Shown piece by piece: positions 1 through 8,387 of a DNA stretch of 64,000 nt. The stretch is taken from assembly GCF_024972735.1 (NCBI RefSeq), contig NZ_CP087723.1, positions 1,612,001-1,676,000 of the forward strand, read 5' to 3'. The position numbers and the translations under genes were made by a program. Positions within the stretch are counted from its first letter, which is position 1; each line of letters opens with the position of its first letter. Source of the stretch: Halalkaliarchaeum sp. AArc-CO (GTDB lineage Archaea > Halobacteriota > Halobacteria > Halobacteriales > Haloferacaceae). Below the pieces are notes generated by a model that saw nothing but the letters and a program-made list of their open reading frames with translations, did no database searches and was not told the origin of the DNA.

Positions 1-692
1 GTTTCCCCGTCATCGGCCCCGTCGTCGTCCTCGTCGTCGAGAGACGCCGAAAGCACACCGGAATCGATCTCCTCTTGGGTCGGGTTCCGCCACAGTACGA
101 CGCCGACGATGACGACCACGGCCGCACCGACGATACCGATCAGCAGGAACAGGTCGTAGCCGAACCCAATGTAAGCGATCAGGCCCGCAACGATCGGCGC
201 GAGGGCAACGCGTCCCAGCGGGTCGCCCATGTTGATGATACCCATTGCCCGACCCATTCTGTCGCCCCGGTACCACCTCGACAGTGTGGGAACTGCGGTT
301 CCAGCGGTCATTCCCACCCCGATACCGGTGAGGAAGCTACCCGCGTAGTAGAACCACTGCGCCTCCGCCCAGCTGTCGATCGCGAACATCGACGCGAGCA
401 GCAACATCCCGACGAAGAACGACGCAGCCGCGATCGCAAACGGAATTTTCGGCGTTTCCAGGTAATCCAGGATCGTTCCAGCGATCGGCGGCCCGATCAC
501 CATCACACCGACACCGACGGCGGAGGCACCCGCCGCGAGAGGTGCGACCGTATCTAGCCCGTAAACGTTCTGTAGATACGGATAAAACAGTGACCAGATC
601 CCGAGATACGCCAGTATGAATCGCAAACCGGTGCCTGATGCCGGATAGAACCAGCGTCTATCTGGACCTACTCCTCGCTTAAGTATGGACAT
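1..692 (-). CDS. MFS transporter, N-terminal part (continues beyond the window start)
   Basis: A minus-strand reading frame stays open from an ATG at 692 to the window edge, giving about 230 residues. It has at least five hydrophobic segments, the glycine-rich helices and the cytoplasmic loop SRWYRGDRMGRAMG typical of major facilitator family transporters, here placed after helix 4. An acidic linker with repeated Asp follows and should be the central loop between the two six-helix halves, so the C-terminal half lies outside the window. The substrate cannot be read. It lies next to the corrinoid methyltransferase genes and shares their strand with the pterin methyltransferase upstream, so uptake of a C1 substrate or export of its demethylated product is an inference only. 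Some resemblance to oxalate/formate-type MFS proteins is by eye. Confidence 0.8.
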   Translation of the reverse strand, partial: MSILKRGVGPDRRWFYPASGTGLRFILAYLGIWSLFYPYLQNVYGLDTVAPLAAGASAVGVGVMVIGPPIAGTILDYLETPKIPFAIAAASFFVGMLLLASMFAIDSWAEAQWFYYAGSFLTGIGVGMTAGTAVPTLSRWYRGDRMGRAMGIINMGDPLGRVALAPIVAGLIAYIGFGYDLFLLIGIVGAAVVVIVGVVLWRNPTQEEIDSGVLSASLDDEDDDGADDGE

Positions 693-799
693 GTCTAACT
701 CGAACCTCCATCCGCAAAACTAGAGGGATAGTAATTATACTTTTTGGCATCAGGACGCTGTCTCCCCGAAAAAGGCTGTTCCCACCGCGGGAACAGGAA

Positions 800-1648
800 C
801 TATCGGCCGCGGTAATAGCCGAGATACCGCGTCGCGTAGTCGTCGCGACCCATCGCGAGGTCGGCGACCAGCGCGGTTTCCTTCGCGGATTCGGCGTGAA
901 TGATCGGCACGTTCAGTCCGGCGTTGACCGCCATCGCGAAGAAGACGTTGTTGATCAGTTCCCTGTTGGGGAGTTCGAAGGAGACGTTGCTCAGACCGAG
1001 CGTGATGTTGTTGCCCAGTTCGTCGCGGACTTTCTCCATGGTGTCGAGAGTGACGCGACCGGCCTCCGAATCGGTAGACAGCGGAAGCGCCGCACAGTCG
1101 ACGATCACGTCCTCTTCAGGAATATCGTGTTCGGCCGCGCGTGCGAGAATCGTTTCGGCGATCTGGAACCTCGTTTCCGCGTCGTTCGGGATCCCGTCGT
1201 CGTCCATCGTCAGGCCGATAACAGCCGTCTCGTACTCGGCTACGAGCGGAAGGATCGTTTCGAGCGACTCCTGTTCACCGTTGACCGAATTGACGACTGG
1301 TTTACCGGGACAAACCTGGAGCGCCTCCTCGAGGGCGTCGGCGTCCTCGTAGTTCGTGTCGATCACGATCGGCACGTCCACCGCGTCCGCAACGGTTTCG
1401 ACCGCCTTCGGGAGGATTTCGTCTTTGTCTACCCCGTCGGCGTCGACGTTGACGTCGATCAGGTCTGCACCGTTTTCGACCTGTTCCACTGCCAGTTCGC
1501 GTACCGGCTCCATGTTCCCCTCGGAAAGCGCCGCAGCCAGATCGGAATCCGGTCGCGGATTGATGCGTTCGCCGATGAGATGAACCTGTTCGGTTCGGTC
1601 GAGAGTGATCGGGTCGCCGGCACCTTGTACGGTTGTCTGTAGTGACAT
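800..1648 (-). CDS. Pterin-binding (methyltetrahydrofolate:corrinoid) methyltransferase
   Basis: 282 residues, the usual length for stand-alone pterin-binding methyltransferases (AcsE/MtvA/MtgA type). Family landmarks are present in order: GERIN near residue 26, DLIDVNVDADG near 62-72, PIVIDTNYEDALEEAL-type segment near 93-110, the PVVNSVNGE loop near 117-125, and LGLSNVSFELPNRELIN near 218-234. These line the pterin pocket of a TIM barrel. Members move a methyl group between a cobalamin on a corrinoid protein and a tetrahydrofolate-like pterin. The gene is divergent from a corrinoid protein gene, its natural partner. It is not DHPS (no sulfonamide-site signature) and not full-length MetH. 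Direction of transfer is inferred: since haloarchaea are not known to make methane or use coenzyme M, the pterin is the likely methyl acceptor. Confidence 0.9.
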   Translation of the reverse strand: MSLQTTVQGAGDPITLDRTEQVHLIGERINPRPDSDLAAALSEGNMEPVRELAVEQVENGADLIDVNVDADGVDKDEILPKAVETVADAVDVPIVIDTNYEDADALEEALQVCPGKPVVNSVNGEQESLETILPLVAEYETAVIGLTMDDDGIPNDAETRFQIAETILARAAEHDIPEEDVIVDCAALPLSTDSEAGRVTLDTMEKVRDELGNNITLGLSNVSFELPNRELINNVFFAMAVNAGLNVPIIHAESAKETALVADLAMGRDDYATRYLGYYRGR

Positions 1649-1916
1649 ACTACCCGGTTAAAATGACACCGCGCGCCAGTAAAAGGATTGTGCTACGTGT
1701 GACAACCACAATCGAGAGCCAGTCTAGCGCACGGAGAACGCCTTGACTGACGACAAAGTGATACCCGTGCGTGCGATTGTCACCAAGCGATCCATCTCCC
1801 CCGAAGAAACAATCCTGATTGTAATAATTAAACTCAAGATGTACGAAACGGCCATCTCAGGCCGTGAGACCCGCAATCTTTAAGGAATCCCACTTTGACG
1901 TTTCAACTGGTTACCG
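1649..1916. promoter_or_regulatory. Divergent promoter region between methyltransferase and corrinoid protein, with repeated GATTGT/ACAATC
   Basis: This 268-bp gap holds GATTGTG (1686-1692) and its inverse CACAATC (1707-1713), a further GATTGT (1775-1780), and the near-perfect palindrome ACAATC-CT-GATTGT at 1809-1822 followed directly by AAT, giving TTGTAAT at 1819-1825. A TATA-like CTTTAAG lies at 1878-1884, giving an expected short leader for the corrinoid gene at 1917. The same TTGTAA core recurs downstream of the IclR gene and upstream of the second corrinoid operon. Operator function is inferred. Confidence 0.55.
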
Positions 1917-2573
1917 ATGTCAGACGAATTTGTGCAAGCGCTGGCTGATCTCGAGGAGGAGAAAGCAGTAGAAATGGCCGAAGAACGTCTGGAGGCCGGC
2001 GAAGACCCGCTCGATATCCTCGACGATCTGAAGGCGGGAATGGCGATCGTCGGCGACCGGTACGAGGCGGAAGACTACTTCATACCCGACCTCATGTACG
2101 CGGGCGACATCATCGAGCAGGTATCCGAGATCCTCCAGACAGAGATGCCCGACGCCGACGAGGAAGATCCGGTTGGCGTCGTCGTCCTGGGCACCGTCAA
2201 GGACGACATCCACGACATCGGGAAGGACCTCGTGTACTTCATGTTCGATCTGAACGGGTTCGAAGTCCACGACCTGGGGATCGACGTCCCCGTGCAGGAC
2301 TTCGTCGACGCCGTCGAGGAGCACGATCCCGACATCCTCGCGTTGAGTGGATTCCTGACCGCGGCGTTCGACTCGATGCAGGAGACCGTCGACGCGCTCG
2401 AGGAGGCGGGACTCATCGAGGAACACAACGAGGACGGGCTTCGAGAAGGAGTGAAAGTGATGATCGGCGGCGGACAGATCACCGACGACGTCTGCGAGTA
2501 CGTGGGAGCTGACGGCTACGAAACCGACGCACCGGGCGGCGTCAATCTGGCGAAAGAGTGGCTCGATGCGTGA
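1917..2573 (+). CDS. Corrinoid (B12-binding) methyl-carrier protein, copy 1
   Basis: 218 residues with the two-domain layout of MtbC/MttC/MtvC-type corrinoid proteins: a helical cap (about 1-85) and a Rossmann-like B12 domain (about 86-218). The cobalt-ligand motif DxHxxG is intact as D97-I-H99-D-I-G102, followed by the SGFLTAAFDSM and GGGQIT segments that wrap the nucleotide tail. The protein carries a methyl group on cobalamin between a substrate-specific methyltransferase and a second methyltransferase. It is divergent from the pterin methyltransferase and followed by DUF1638 and IclR genes on the same strand. A second copy at 35640-36308 is nearly identical through the B12 domain, so both probably interact with the same partners. 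Confidence 0.93.
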   Translation: MSDEFVQALADLEEEKAVEMAEERLEAGEDPLDILDDLKAGMAIVGDRYEAEDYFIPDLMYAGDIIEQVSEILQTEMPDADEEDPVGVVVLGTVKDDIHDIGKDLVYFMFDLNGFEVHDLGIDVPVQDFVDAVEEHDPDILALSGFLTAAFDSMQETVDALEEAGLIEEHNEDGLREGVKVMIGGGQITDDVCEYVGADGYETDAPGGVNLAKEWLDA

Positions 2574-2655
2574 TCCCACGGCTGTAGTGAACTGACCGGC
2601 GTTCATTCGGTACCGGTACGAACGCTTATTTTATCGCCCGACAAATCACCGGGCA

Positions 2656-3486
2656 ATGCTCGGTATCGTCGCCTGTGAAACGCTGTATGACGAACTTCGG
2701 CGGTCGGCTCCCGACGCCGTGATCGAACTGATCCCCCAGTGGTACCACGAGTTTCCGATTCACGCTCCCGAATCGGAACGGATACACGACGCGATCCAAG
2801 AGCGAATCCGGACACTCGAGGAGGCGGGAGTCGACGAAATCCTGGTGTTGTATCACGATCCCGATGGCGTTGCCGGGATTCGAACCTCCGACGTGCCCCT
2901 GTACGTCCATCACGGCGGCGATTGCATCGAACTATTTCTCACCGATCGTCCGAAGGGCCCTCACGGGGAACGGAAGGCTGCGGGAACGTACTACCTGACC
3001 AGGGGCTGGATCGACGTGGGACTGGACTGTTATAAAGTGTACAAGGCGTACGCGGGCGAGCTCGACGAGGTAACCGATCGATTCGAGGAGGCAATGGAGA
3101 GACATCCGGACCTGCGCGTGACCTGGCCCCGAAGCGAACGGATCGAACAGGCCACGGCACGGAGCGAGAGCATGCGAACTCCTCCGGAAACACTCGTCCG
3201 TGACGTCGTCAGCTGCTATCACCACGTCGTGCTTCTGGATACGGGGAACCTCTACCCGTTCCATCAAAAGTATGCCGAGGAGTTTTGCGAGTTCGTCGCC
3301 GAAGTCGGCGGCGACGATTCCCCGTCGGCAAGCGTCTCCCTTTCGGTGATGAACGGCGATCACCTTCGTCTCGAACAGATCCTCGATACCCCAGACACGG
3401 CTCGCGACGTGGAACGGTACGCGGCTGGAACGCCCGTCCCGGAGCCGACGAAGGCGGCTCCGCTCTCCGAATCGCTCGCCGAGTGA
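2656..3486 (+). CDS. DUF1638 family protein
   Basis: 276 residues beginning with the family-typical MLGIVACETLYDEL and containing the conserved GDCIELFL-like and TYYLTRGWID segments. DUF1638 proteins are of unknown biochemical function and, from general knowledge, occur mostly in methanogens and anaerobes next to corrinoid methyltransferase genes; this copy fits that neighbourhood. A TATA-like stretch CTTATTTTAT lies at 2627-2636, so the ATG at 2656 would start the transcript with almost no leader, supporting this start. It is soluble with no signal peptide. It may act with the corrinoid protein encoded 82 bp upstream, but no catalytic role can be read from the sequence. Confidence 0.85.
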   Translation: MLGIVACETLYDELRRSAPDAVIELIPQWYHEFPIHAPESERIHDAIQERIRTLEEAGVDEILVLYHDPDGVAGIRTSDVPLYVHHGGDCIELFLTDRPKGPHGERKAAGTYYLTRGWIDVGLDCYKVYKAYAGELDEVTDRFEEAMERHPDLRVTWPRSERIEQATARSESMRTPPETLVRDVVSCYHHVVLLDTGNLYPFHQKYAEEFCEFVAEVGGDDSPSASVSLSVMNGDHLRLEQILDTPDTARDVERYAAGTPVPEPTKAAPLSESLAE

Positions 3487-3664
3487 ACGTCAGCCGTTCG
3501 ATCATACAGAATCCCTCCGGTGTCCCCGAAAGTGAGGAGAAAACGCTACGGACACGACAACCCAGCCGGTGGACTTCTGACTTCTTCCCGGTTTCCAATA
3601 CGGCTTCAGTCGACTGATTCCTGTGTGAAAAAGACTTTAACTGTTACTCATGAACATCGCAGCT

Positions 3665-4450
3665 ATGAGCCGAAACGGGATCCGGGCGATCGATCGTATG
3701 TTCGATATCGTCGAACACATTCAATACGTCGACGGTGCAGGCGTGTCGAAACTCGCGGAGGATCTGGGGATGGCAAAGAGCACGATCCACTCTCATCTTT
3801 CGACGCTCGAACGTCGCGGCTACGTCGTCCAGGACGAGGACAACAGCTATCACCTGAGTCTCCGATTCTTCGTACTGGGCGGTATCGTCCGCGAAAAGCG
3901 CACCGCGTACCGGCACGTGCGGCCACTCCTGAAGGAGATCGCCGAGGAGACCGGGGAGAGCGTGACTTACGTCGTCGAATCGGACGGGAAGATGGTCTTC
4001 ATGGGAAACGAACGGGGCGAAGAAGGAATTCAGACCGACATCCACGCCGGGTTCTGTACCGAGCTCCATACGACTCCCGAAGGAAAGCTCATCCTGGCAC
4101 ATCTCCCCGAAGAGAAACGATCGCGACTCCTCGACCAGATCAAATTCCCGCTCAAAAACAGGATCGGACGAGCCTCGCTCACCGCCGAACTGGAACGGAT
4201 TCGGGAGGACGGCTTCGCGTACGGGCGCGAGTCGATCGTCGAAAGCGTCGGCACTGTCGCGGCACCGATCGTGGACAACCAGGACCGGTTTCACGGCGCC
4301 GTCGTCGTCGCTGCACCGTCTCTCAGATTCGACGACGAACGCGTCGAAGAGATCGCCGAGATACTGCAGTACAAGATCGGGAAACTGAACATCAACATCA
4401 CCTACCAGGACCTGACGTACCGAATCGAGAGCGACATCAAAACCCGGTGA
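3665..4450 (+). CDS. IclR-family transcriptional regulator
   Basis: 261 residues: an N-terminal winged helix (about 1-75, with VSKLAEDLGMAKSTIHSHLSTLERRGYV as its recognition region) and a C-terminal effector-binding IclR domain (about 90-255) ending in conserved EIAEILQYKIG. An upstream in-frame ATG at 3650 exists, but a TATA-like TTTAAC at 3636-3641 places the transcript start near 3664, so 3665 is preferred. IclR proteins respond to small aromatic or carboxylic metabolites and control catabolic operons. Its position inside the corrinoid/ABC-transporter island makes it the likely local regulator. The repeated TTGTAA motif around it is a candidate binding site, by inference. Confidence 0.92.
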   Translation: MSRNGIRAIDRMFDIVEHIQYVDGAGVSKLAEDLGMAKSTIHSHLSTLERRGYVVQDEDNSYHLSLRFFVLGGIVREKRTAYRHVRPLLKEIAEETGESVTYVVESDGKMVFMGNERGEEGIQTDIHAGFCTELHTTPEGKLILAHLPEEKRSRLLDQIKFPLKNRIGRASLTAELERIREDGFAYGRESIVESVGTVAAPIVDNQDRFHGAVVVAAPSLRFDDERVEEIAEILQYKIGKLNINITYQDLTYRIESDIKTR

Positions 4451-4457
4451 AGAGCTC

Positions 4458-4871
4458 TTGTAACTACAAAATTCGACAGTGATGAACTGTTGTAATTTTA
4501 ATACCATCTCGCGGCGCTCTCGACGGTGTTTGCGTGACAAAATTATGTTTGTAATTCCAACCGGCTGTGAGCGAGTGTGTCTCGACCGGAACCCTGGCCG
4601 GTTCGAGAACGAAATTCATGTCGTCGCGAGTACGCCGGTCGATTCGGAACACCTCTGTTGGGATCCGTCGCCGCCGCGTTGCATTACGCCATTATTTTTG
4701 TAATTTCACTCGTATTCGGTAGTGGTCCGTCTCCAGTACAGACCTGACACGGTCTCCGTTGAAAGAGAAGAGCTCCTCGATGCAACGGGTGAATGTTCGA
4801 CATCGTCGGACCACGAGTTGGTCTCTCCAACGGTATTCCGCAAAAATCTCGGACTCGACAACTCTTGTAAT
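4458..4871. promoter_or_regulatory. Cluster of five TTGTAA motifs downstream of the IclR gene
   Basis: Five same-orientation copies of TTGTAA(T/C) occur at 4458-4464, 4490-4496, 4549-4555, 4698-4704 and 4865-4871. The first is part of a perfect inverted repeat TTGTA-AC-TACAA (4458-4469). Such an AT-rich 6-mer would be rare in GC-rich DNA, so the clustering stands out. Related TTGTAA/TTGTAG elements occur at 1819-1825 and upstream of the second corrinoid operon. A regulator-binding array is inferred, not shown. Confidence 0.4.
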
Positions 4872-5223
4872 CGTGTTCCTGCCGAAAACCGCCCAGAGCA
4901 TGCCGATCGTGGAAAGCAACCGAAACAGTTGGTACCGCGACGGAGTTCCGTCCCAGGAATTTCGATCAGCAGGATCTGCGTTCTTTTCCCCGACAACGAC
5001 ATCCGTAATAACCCTCGAACTGTATCGACAACGTGTAGTTGGCACGTTTCACTCACGTCGAACAGATCTTCGATACCGTAGTGCCAAAATCTCTTTACGA
5101 TGTGCTATTCCTTGCCCGTGGAGATCCATCCCGAACTCCGTGTCGTTCGTCGCGTTCCGACAGTGGGCGCTTGGATTCGGGACAGTATCTCGAGATTCAA
5201 CAGTAGCTCGATGTAATACCTGA

Positions 5224-5385
5224 ATGCCTTCAGATGATCCCCGCGAGTATTCGGAGAGTTTGTGTGGTGCAGTAAAGATAATCACCGTCGCCTATCTCTG
5301 GTACCAGCGCGGAACGTGGCGAGAGCGCGACCCGACTGACCCCGACCACGACGTAGGTACTGACTCCTCCCGGAAGACCGACTGA
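5224..5385 (+). CDS. Possible small acidic protein (53 aa), unassigned
   Basis: An ATG at 5224 directly after an in-frame TGA opens a 53-codon frame starting MPSDDPREYSESLCGAV and ending in an Asp-rich tail with DPTDPDHDVG. Unlike other frames in this gap, the composition is acidic and the codons resemble those of neighbouring genes. There is a short hydrophobic stretch (KIITVAYLWY) but no recognisable family. It lies 54 bp before the stop of livF on the other strand. It could be a real small protein or the tail of a decayed gene. Confidence 0.3.
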   Translation: MPSDDPREYSESLCGAVKIITVAYLWYQRGTWRERDPTDPDHDVGTDSSRKTD

Positions 5386-5438
5386 CGACGAAAAACACGC
5401 TGAAGGGGCCTATTCTCGAGGAAGGCGAGTTCGGACGA

Positions 5439-6143
5439 TCACCCGCTCAGATAACTTTCTTTGACGCGGTCGCTTTCGAGCAGCTCCTTTCCGGTCCCTT
5501 CCGTCGCGATGCGACCGTTTTCCAAGAGATACGCCCGATTCGCTAGATCGAGCGCCTGATCGACGTGCTGTTCGACCAAGACGACAGTGACGTCGTCGCT
5601 GATCTCGTCGACCTTCTCGAACACCCGGTTCGTCAGCTGGGGAGCGAGCCCTCCCGACGGCTCGTCAAGTGCGAGCACTTTCGGTTTGGCCATCAATCCC
5701 CGGCCGATCGCGACCATCTGCTGCTGTCCGCCGCTGAGGGTTCCCGCCTTCTGGTCGTTGCGCTCTTCGAGTATCGGGAACATCTCGTACACTTCCTCGA
5801 GAGTCTCTTCGAAGGTTTCGCGTTCGGTGTAGGCACCCATTTTGAGGTTCTCGTACACGGAAAGGTCGCCGAATAGGTTCCGCTCCTCGGAGACGTGGAC
5901 GAACCCGCGTTCGACGATCTCGCTGGGGGATAAGTTACGACTGTCGGTTCCGAAAATTTCTACCGTACCGTCGGTCGGCGTAATGAGGCCCGACATCGTC
6001 TTGAGAAGCGTCGACTTCCCGGTGCCGTTCGGACCGACAATCGCGACGACCGAGTCGTCTTCGCGGATCTCGAGTGAGACGTCCCACAGTACCTGGAGGT
6101 CACCGTAGTGAACGTCGAGTTCGTCGACGGTGATTCCCGTCAT
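5439..6143 (-). CDS. livF: Branched-chain amino acid-type ABC transporter ATP-binding protein LivF
   Basis: 234 residues, normal LivF length. Walker A GPNGTGKST is near residue 37, the Q-loop region near 82, the signature LSGGQQQM near 137 and Walker B VLALDEPSGGL near 157, followed by the switch His in VLVEQHVDQA. It overlaps livG by 4 bp (ATGA), so the two ATPases are translationally coupled. They are divergent from the binding protein and permeases encoded at 7110-10225, completing a five-component hydrophobic-amino-acid-transporter (HAAT) system. The true cargo is unknown. The surrounding corrinoid genes suggest a methylated amino acid or related amphoteric compound rather than Leu/Ile/Val, by inference. 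Confidence 0.93.
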   Translation of the reverse strand: MTGITVDELDVHYGDLQVLWDVSLEIREDDSVVAIVGPNGTGKSTLLKTMSGLITPTDGTVEIFGTDSRNLSPSEIVERGFVHVSEERNLFGDLSVYENLKMGAYTERETFEETLEEVYEMFPILEERNDQKAGTLSGGQQQMVAIGRGLMAKPKVLALDEPSGGLAPQLTNRVFEKVDEISDDVTVVLVEQHVDQALDLANRAYLLENGRIATEGTGKELLESDRVKESYLSG

Positions 6144-6868
6144 GCTTCCACCTCGGTACCGAGGTACGCCTCCACAACCTGCTGATTCTGCTGGATCTCG
6201 TCGGGAGTTCCCTCGGCAATTTTCTGCCCCTGATTCAGCACGACGATCCGATCTGTCGATCCCATGATCGCGTCCATAACGTGCTCGATCCAGAAAACAG
6301 AGATTCCGAGCTCGTCTCGAATGCGGACCAGCGAGTCGGCCATTTCGAAGAGTTCAGTCGGCGTCAGGCCGCTCCCGATCTCGTCGACGAGAATAAGCTT
6401 CGGGTCGGAGGCTAACCCTCTCGCCAGTTCGAGAAACTTTCGATCGGCGAGAGTAAGACTCCCGGCGTGTTCGTCCTCTGTGGCCTCGATGTCGACGAAT
6501 TCCAGACACTCGCGTGCGATCTGCTCGGCCTCGCTTCGGGACAGCGATTCCTGTCGCCCAAAGATCGCTCCGGCTGTGACGTTGTCGAGGACGGACAACT
6601 CGTTGAACGTCTGGGGAGTCTGGAAGGTACGAGCGATACCGAGCTTGGCGATCTGGTTGGGTTTCTTGCCGACCAACTCCTCACCCTGAAACTGTATCGA
6701 GCCTGCATTAGGGAGATGAACTCCCGTCAAAGTGTGGAAGAGAGTGGTTTTCCCCGCACCGTTCGGACCGATCAGCCCAACGATCTCCCCCTCGTCGATC
6801 GCGAGATCGACGTTGTCGACGGCAGTCAAGCCGCCGAACTCTTTGGTAACACCTGTAGCAGTCAGCAT
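6140..6868 (-). CDS. livG: Branched-chain amino acid-type ABC transporter ATP-binding protein LivG, with atypical signature motif
   Basis: 242 residues with Walker A GPNGAGKTT (about 34-42) and Walker B LILVDEIGSGL (about 158-168), including the catalytic Glu 163. The ABC signature, usually LSxGQ, reads LTLAD at 138-142, so one of the two composite ATP sites of a LivF/LivG heterodimer would be degenerate; LivF carries a normal LSGGQ. Such asymmetry is known in heterodimeric ABC ATPases. The start ATG at 6868 lies about 22-30 bp from a TATA-like TTTATATA on the minus strand (6889-6897), suggesting a leaderless transcript covering livG-livF. Confidence 0.92.
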   Translation of the reverse strand: MLTATGVTKEFGGLTAVDNVDLAIDEGEIVGLIGPNGAGKTTLFHTLTGVHLPNAGSIQFQGEELVGKKPNQIAKLGIARTFQTPQTFNELSVLDNVTAGAIFGRQESLSRSEAEQIARECLEFVDIEATEDEHAGSLTLADRKFLELARGLASDPKLILVDEIGSGLTPTELFEMADSLVRIRDELGISVFWIEHVMDAIMGSTDRIVVLNQGQKIAEGTPDEIQQNQQVVEAYLGTEVEA

Positions 6869-7109
6869 GATCGCTCGTTTCGACTATCGATATATAAATT
6901 GTCGGGTAGATCTATAACTCGGCAAGAAGGTCGACCGGAACGGCGCGTTTTCTCCCCACCACAAGATCAACCAGCCGTCTACTGATTCGGCGTAACTCCC
7001 CGAAAATAAGTCAAATAACCAACGTGAGAGCCGAGCAGCGTTCCAAATCCTGGTCCCGTGCCTGTTCCATAGCCAAACATTTATAATAAATTGGTATAGT
7101 GGCCCATAC
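6869..7109. promoter_or_regulatory. Divergent promoters of livGF and livKHM
   Basis: The 241-bp gap contains two TATA-like boxes facing outward: TTTATATA read on the minus strand at about 6889-6897 for livG, and TTTATAAT at about 7080-7088 for livK. Both are spaced about 25 bp from their ATG, the distance expected for leaderless haloarchaeal transcripts. Both halves of the transporter would thus be expressed from one control region. Confidence 0.6.
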
Positions 7110-8327
7110 ATGGGGAGTAGTAGCTACTCACACAGCCGACGGGCATATATGAAAGCTATCGGTGGAGTTTCAGCGCTCGGCACGGCTTCCTTGGCAGGAT
7201 GTGTGGGGGAAGATTCGGACGATGTATTGATTGGAAACACCGCAGCGTTGTCCGGACCGATGTCGTCGTACGGCCCCTACATCCGGGATGGACTCGAATA
7301 CGCGGCCCAGCAAATCAACGACGACGGTGGAGTCCTCGGGCGAGATCTCCGGATAGCGACGGAGGACAACGAATCCGATCCCGAAACCGCCGCAACGACG
7401 GCACTCCGGCAAATGGACGAAGGGGCCGTGGCGGTAACTGGGCCCGTGTTGAGCGACGTCTCCATCCGGGTGAGACACGAAACGGAAGCACAGCAGGTTC
7501 CGTTCCTCCCGATCCAGGGGGCATCACCCCGTCTACTGGACAAGGAGACCCGGTACACGTTCCGAGTCGGGGCACTGCCGGCACCGTACTACGCGAGAGC
7601 TACCGGCGAATTCGTAGAACATATCGGCGCAGATAACTACGCCGCGATCGTGGCTGATTACTCCTACGGCCACTCGTATCAGGAAGGAATCGAAGAGTTC
7701 GTGAAGTCGATCGACGGGCTGAACACGCAAGTCGAACTGGCTCCGGCCGGCGCGGACGACTTTTCCAGCCAGCTCCGGGCATTGCCGGACGATATCGAGT
7801 ACATGGACCTCGGCGGTCACCCAGTCGGCATCTTCACGATCATTCCCCAGATGTGGGAGGTCGGACTCGATCCGGACGCCACGTCGGGTCCCGGGGATCC
7901 GTTGCCGATCTTTTATGACGCCCTCGGAGACGACATCGACAGAGGAATCACCCAGATCCACATGGTCGATCCGACGACGGACGAGTATGTAGACGTGGCC
8001 CAGCAATACTTCGAAGAAACCGGCGAGTTCTTCGATCCGTTCACCACGTTCGGATACGTCACGGCTCAACTCGTCGCGGAGGCCATCGAAGACGCCGGTG
8101 AAGCGGATCCACAGGCAGTTCGCGACGCCATCAGCGATATCCGTTTCGATTCGCTGCTCGCGTATCCGCTCGAATACAACGAGTGGGGTGAGCTAACGGA
8201 GTCCAAACTTCAGGTGCTAGAGTTCAACCTCGACTCCCCACCGTACTATCCAGACGGCGACTTCTACGTGGAATCCCTCTTCGAGACGGACACATTCGAA
8301 CCGCTGGATCCCGATGAGTGGGAGTAG
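7110..8327 (+). CDS. livK: HAAT-family ABC transporter substrate-binding lipoprotein (LivK-like)
   Basis: 405 residues. The N-terminus has a Tat-like motif SRRAYMK (about 9-15), a hydrophobic stretch and a lipobox LAGC with Cys31, as expected for an exported, membrane-anchored haloarchaeal lipoprotein. The mature part has the periplasmic-binding type I fold typical of LivK/AmiC proteins (NTAALSGPMSSYGP near the start, SDVSIRV and ADYSYGHSY segments). It captures the cargo and delivers it to LivHM. First gene of livKHM; a MetH-reactivation-like gene follows on the same strand. Ligand cannot be assigned from sequence. Confidence 0.92.
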   Translation: MGSSSYSHSRRAYMKAIGGVSALGTASLAGCVGEDSDDVLIGNTAALSGPMSSYGPYIRDGLEYAAQQINDDGGVLGRDLRIATEDNESDPETAATTALRQMDEGAVAVTGPVLSDVSIRVRHETEAQQVPFLPIQGASPRLLDKETRYTFRVGALPAPYYARATGEFVEHIGADNYAAIVADYSYGHSYQEGIEEFVKSIDGLNTQVELAPAGADDFSSQLRALPDDIEYMDLGGHPVGIFTIIPQMWEVGLDPDATSGPGDPLPIFYDALGDDIDRGITQIHMVDPTTDEYVDVAQQYFEETGEFFDPFTTFGYVTAQLVAEAIEDAGEADPQAVRDAISDIRFDSLLAYPLEYNEWGELTESKLQVLEFNLDSPPYYPDGDFYVESLFETDTFEPLDPDEWE

Positions 8328-8387
8328 GGCGGCCCCGTGGTCGAAACGACGTGAGGACGGCGGGAACACAATCGGTAGGACACGACT

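Larger units (their letters stand above)
4451..5438. other. 988-bp region without a convincing gene
   Basis: This stretch between the IclR stop and livF stop is lower in GC than its surroundings and has no frame with halophile-like (acidic) composition over more than about 55 codons. Frames of 117-154 codons exist on both strands but are Arg/Ser-rich and overlap each other. What it does hold is a cluster of TTGTAA sites in its first 420 bp and one small acidic frame at its end, listed separately. It may carry a long 3' UTR, a small RNA or decayed sequence. Confidence 0.5.

Noticed and set aside
4692-5045. A 117-codon minus-strand frame in the gap after the IclR gene.
   Set aside because: It overlaps other frames of similar length on both strands, lacks the acidic composition of the neighbouring proteins and resembles no known family.
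4759-5223. A 154-codon plus-strand frame ending directly before the small acidic frame at 5224.
   Set aside because: Rich in Arg, Ser and Thr, unlike any halophile protein, with no recognisable motif; the stop between it and the small frame is not evidence of one broken gene.
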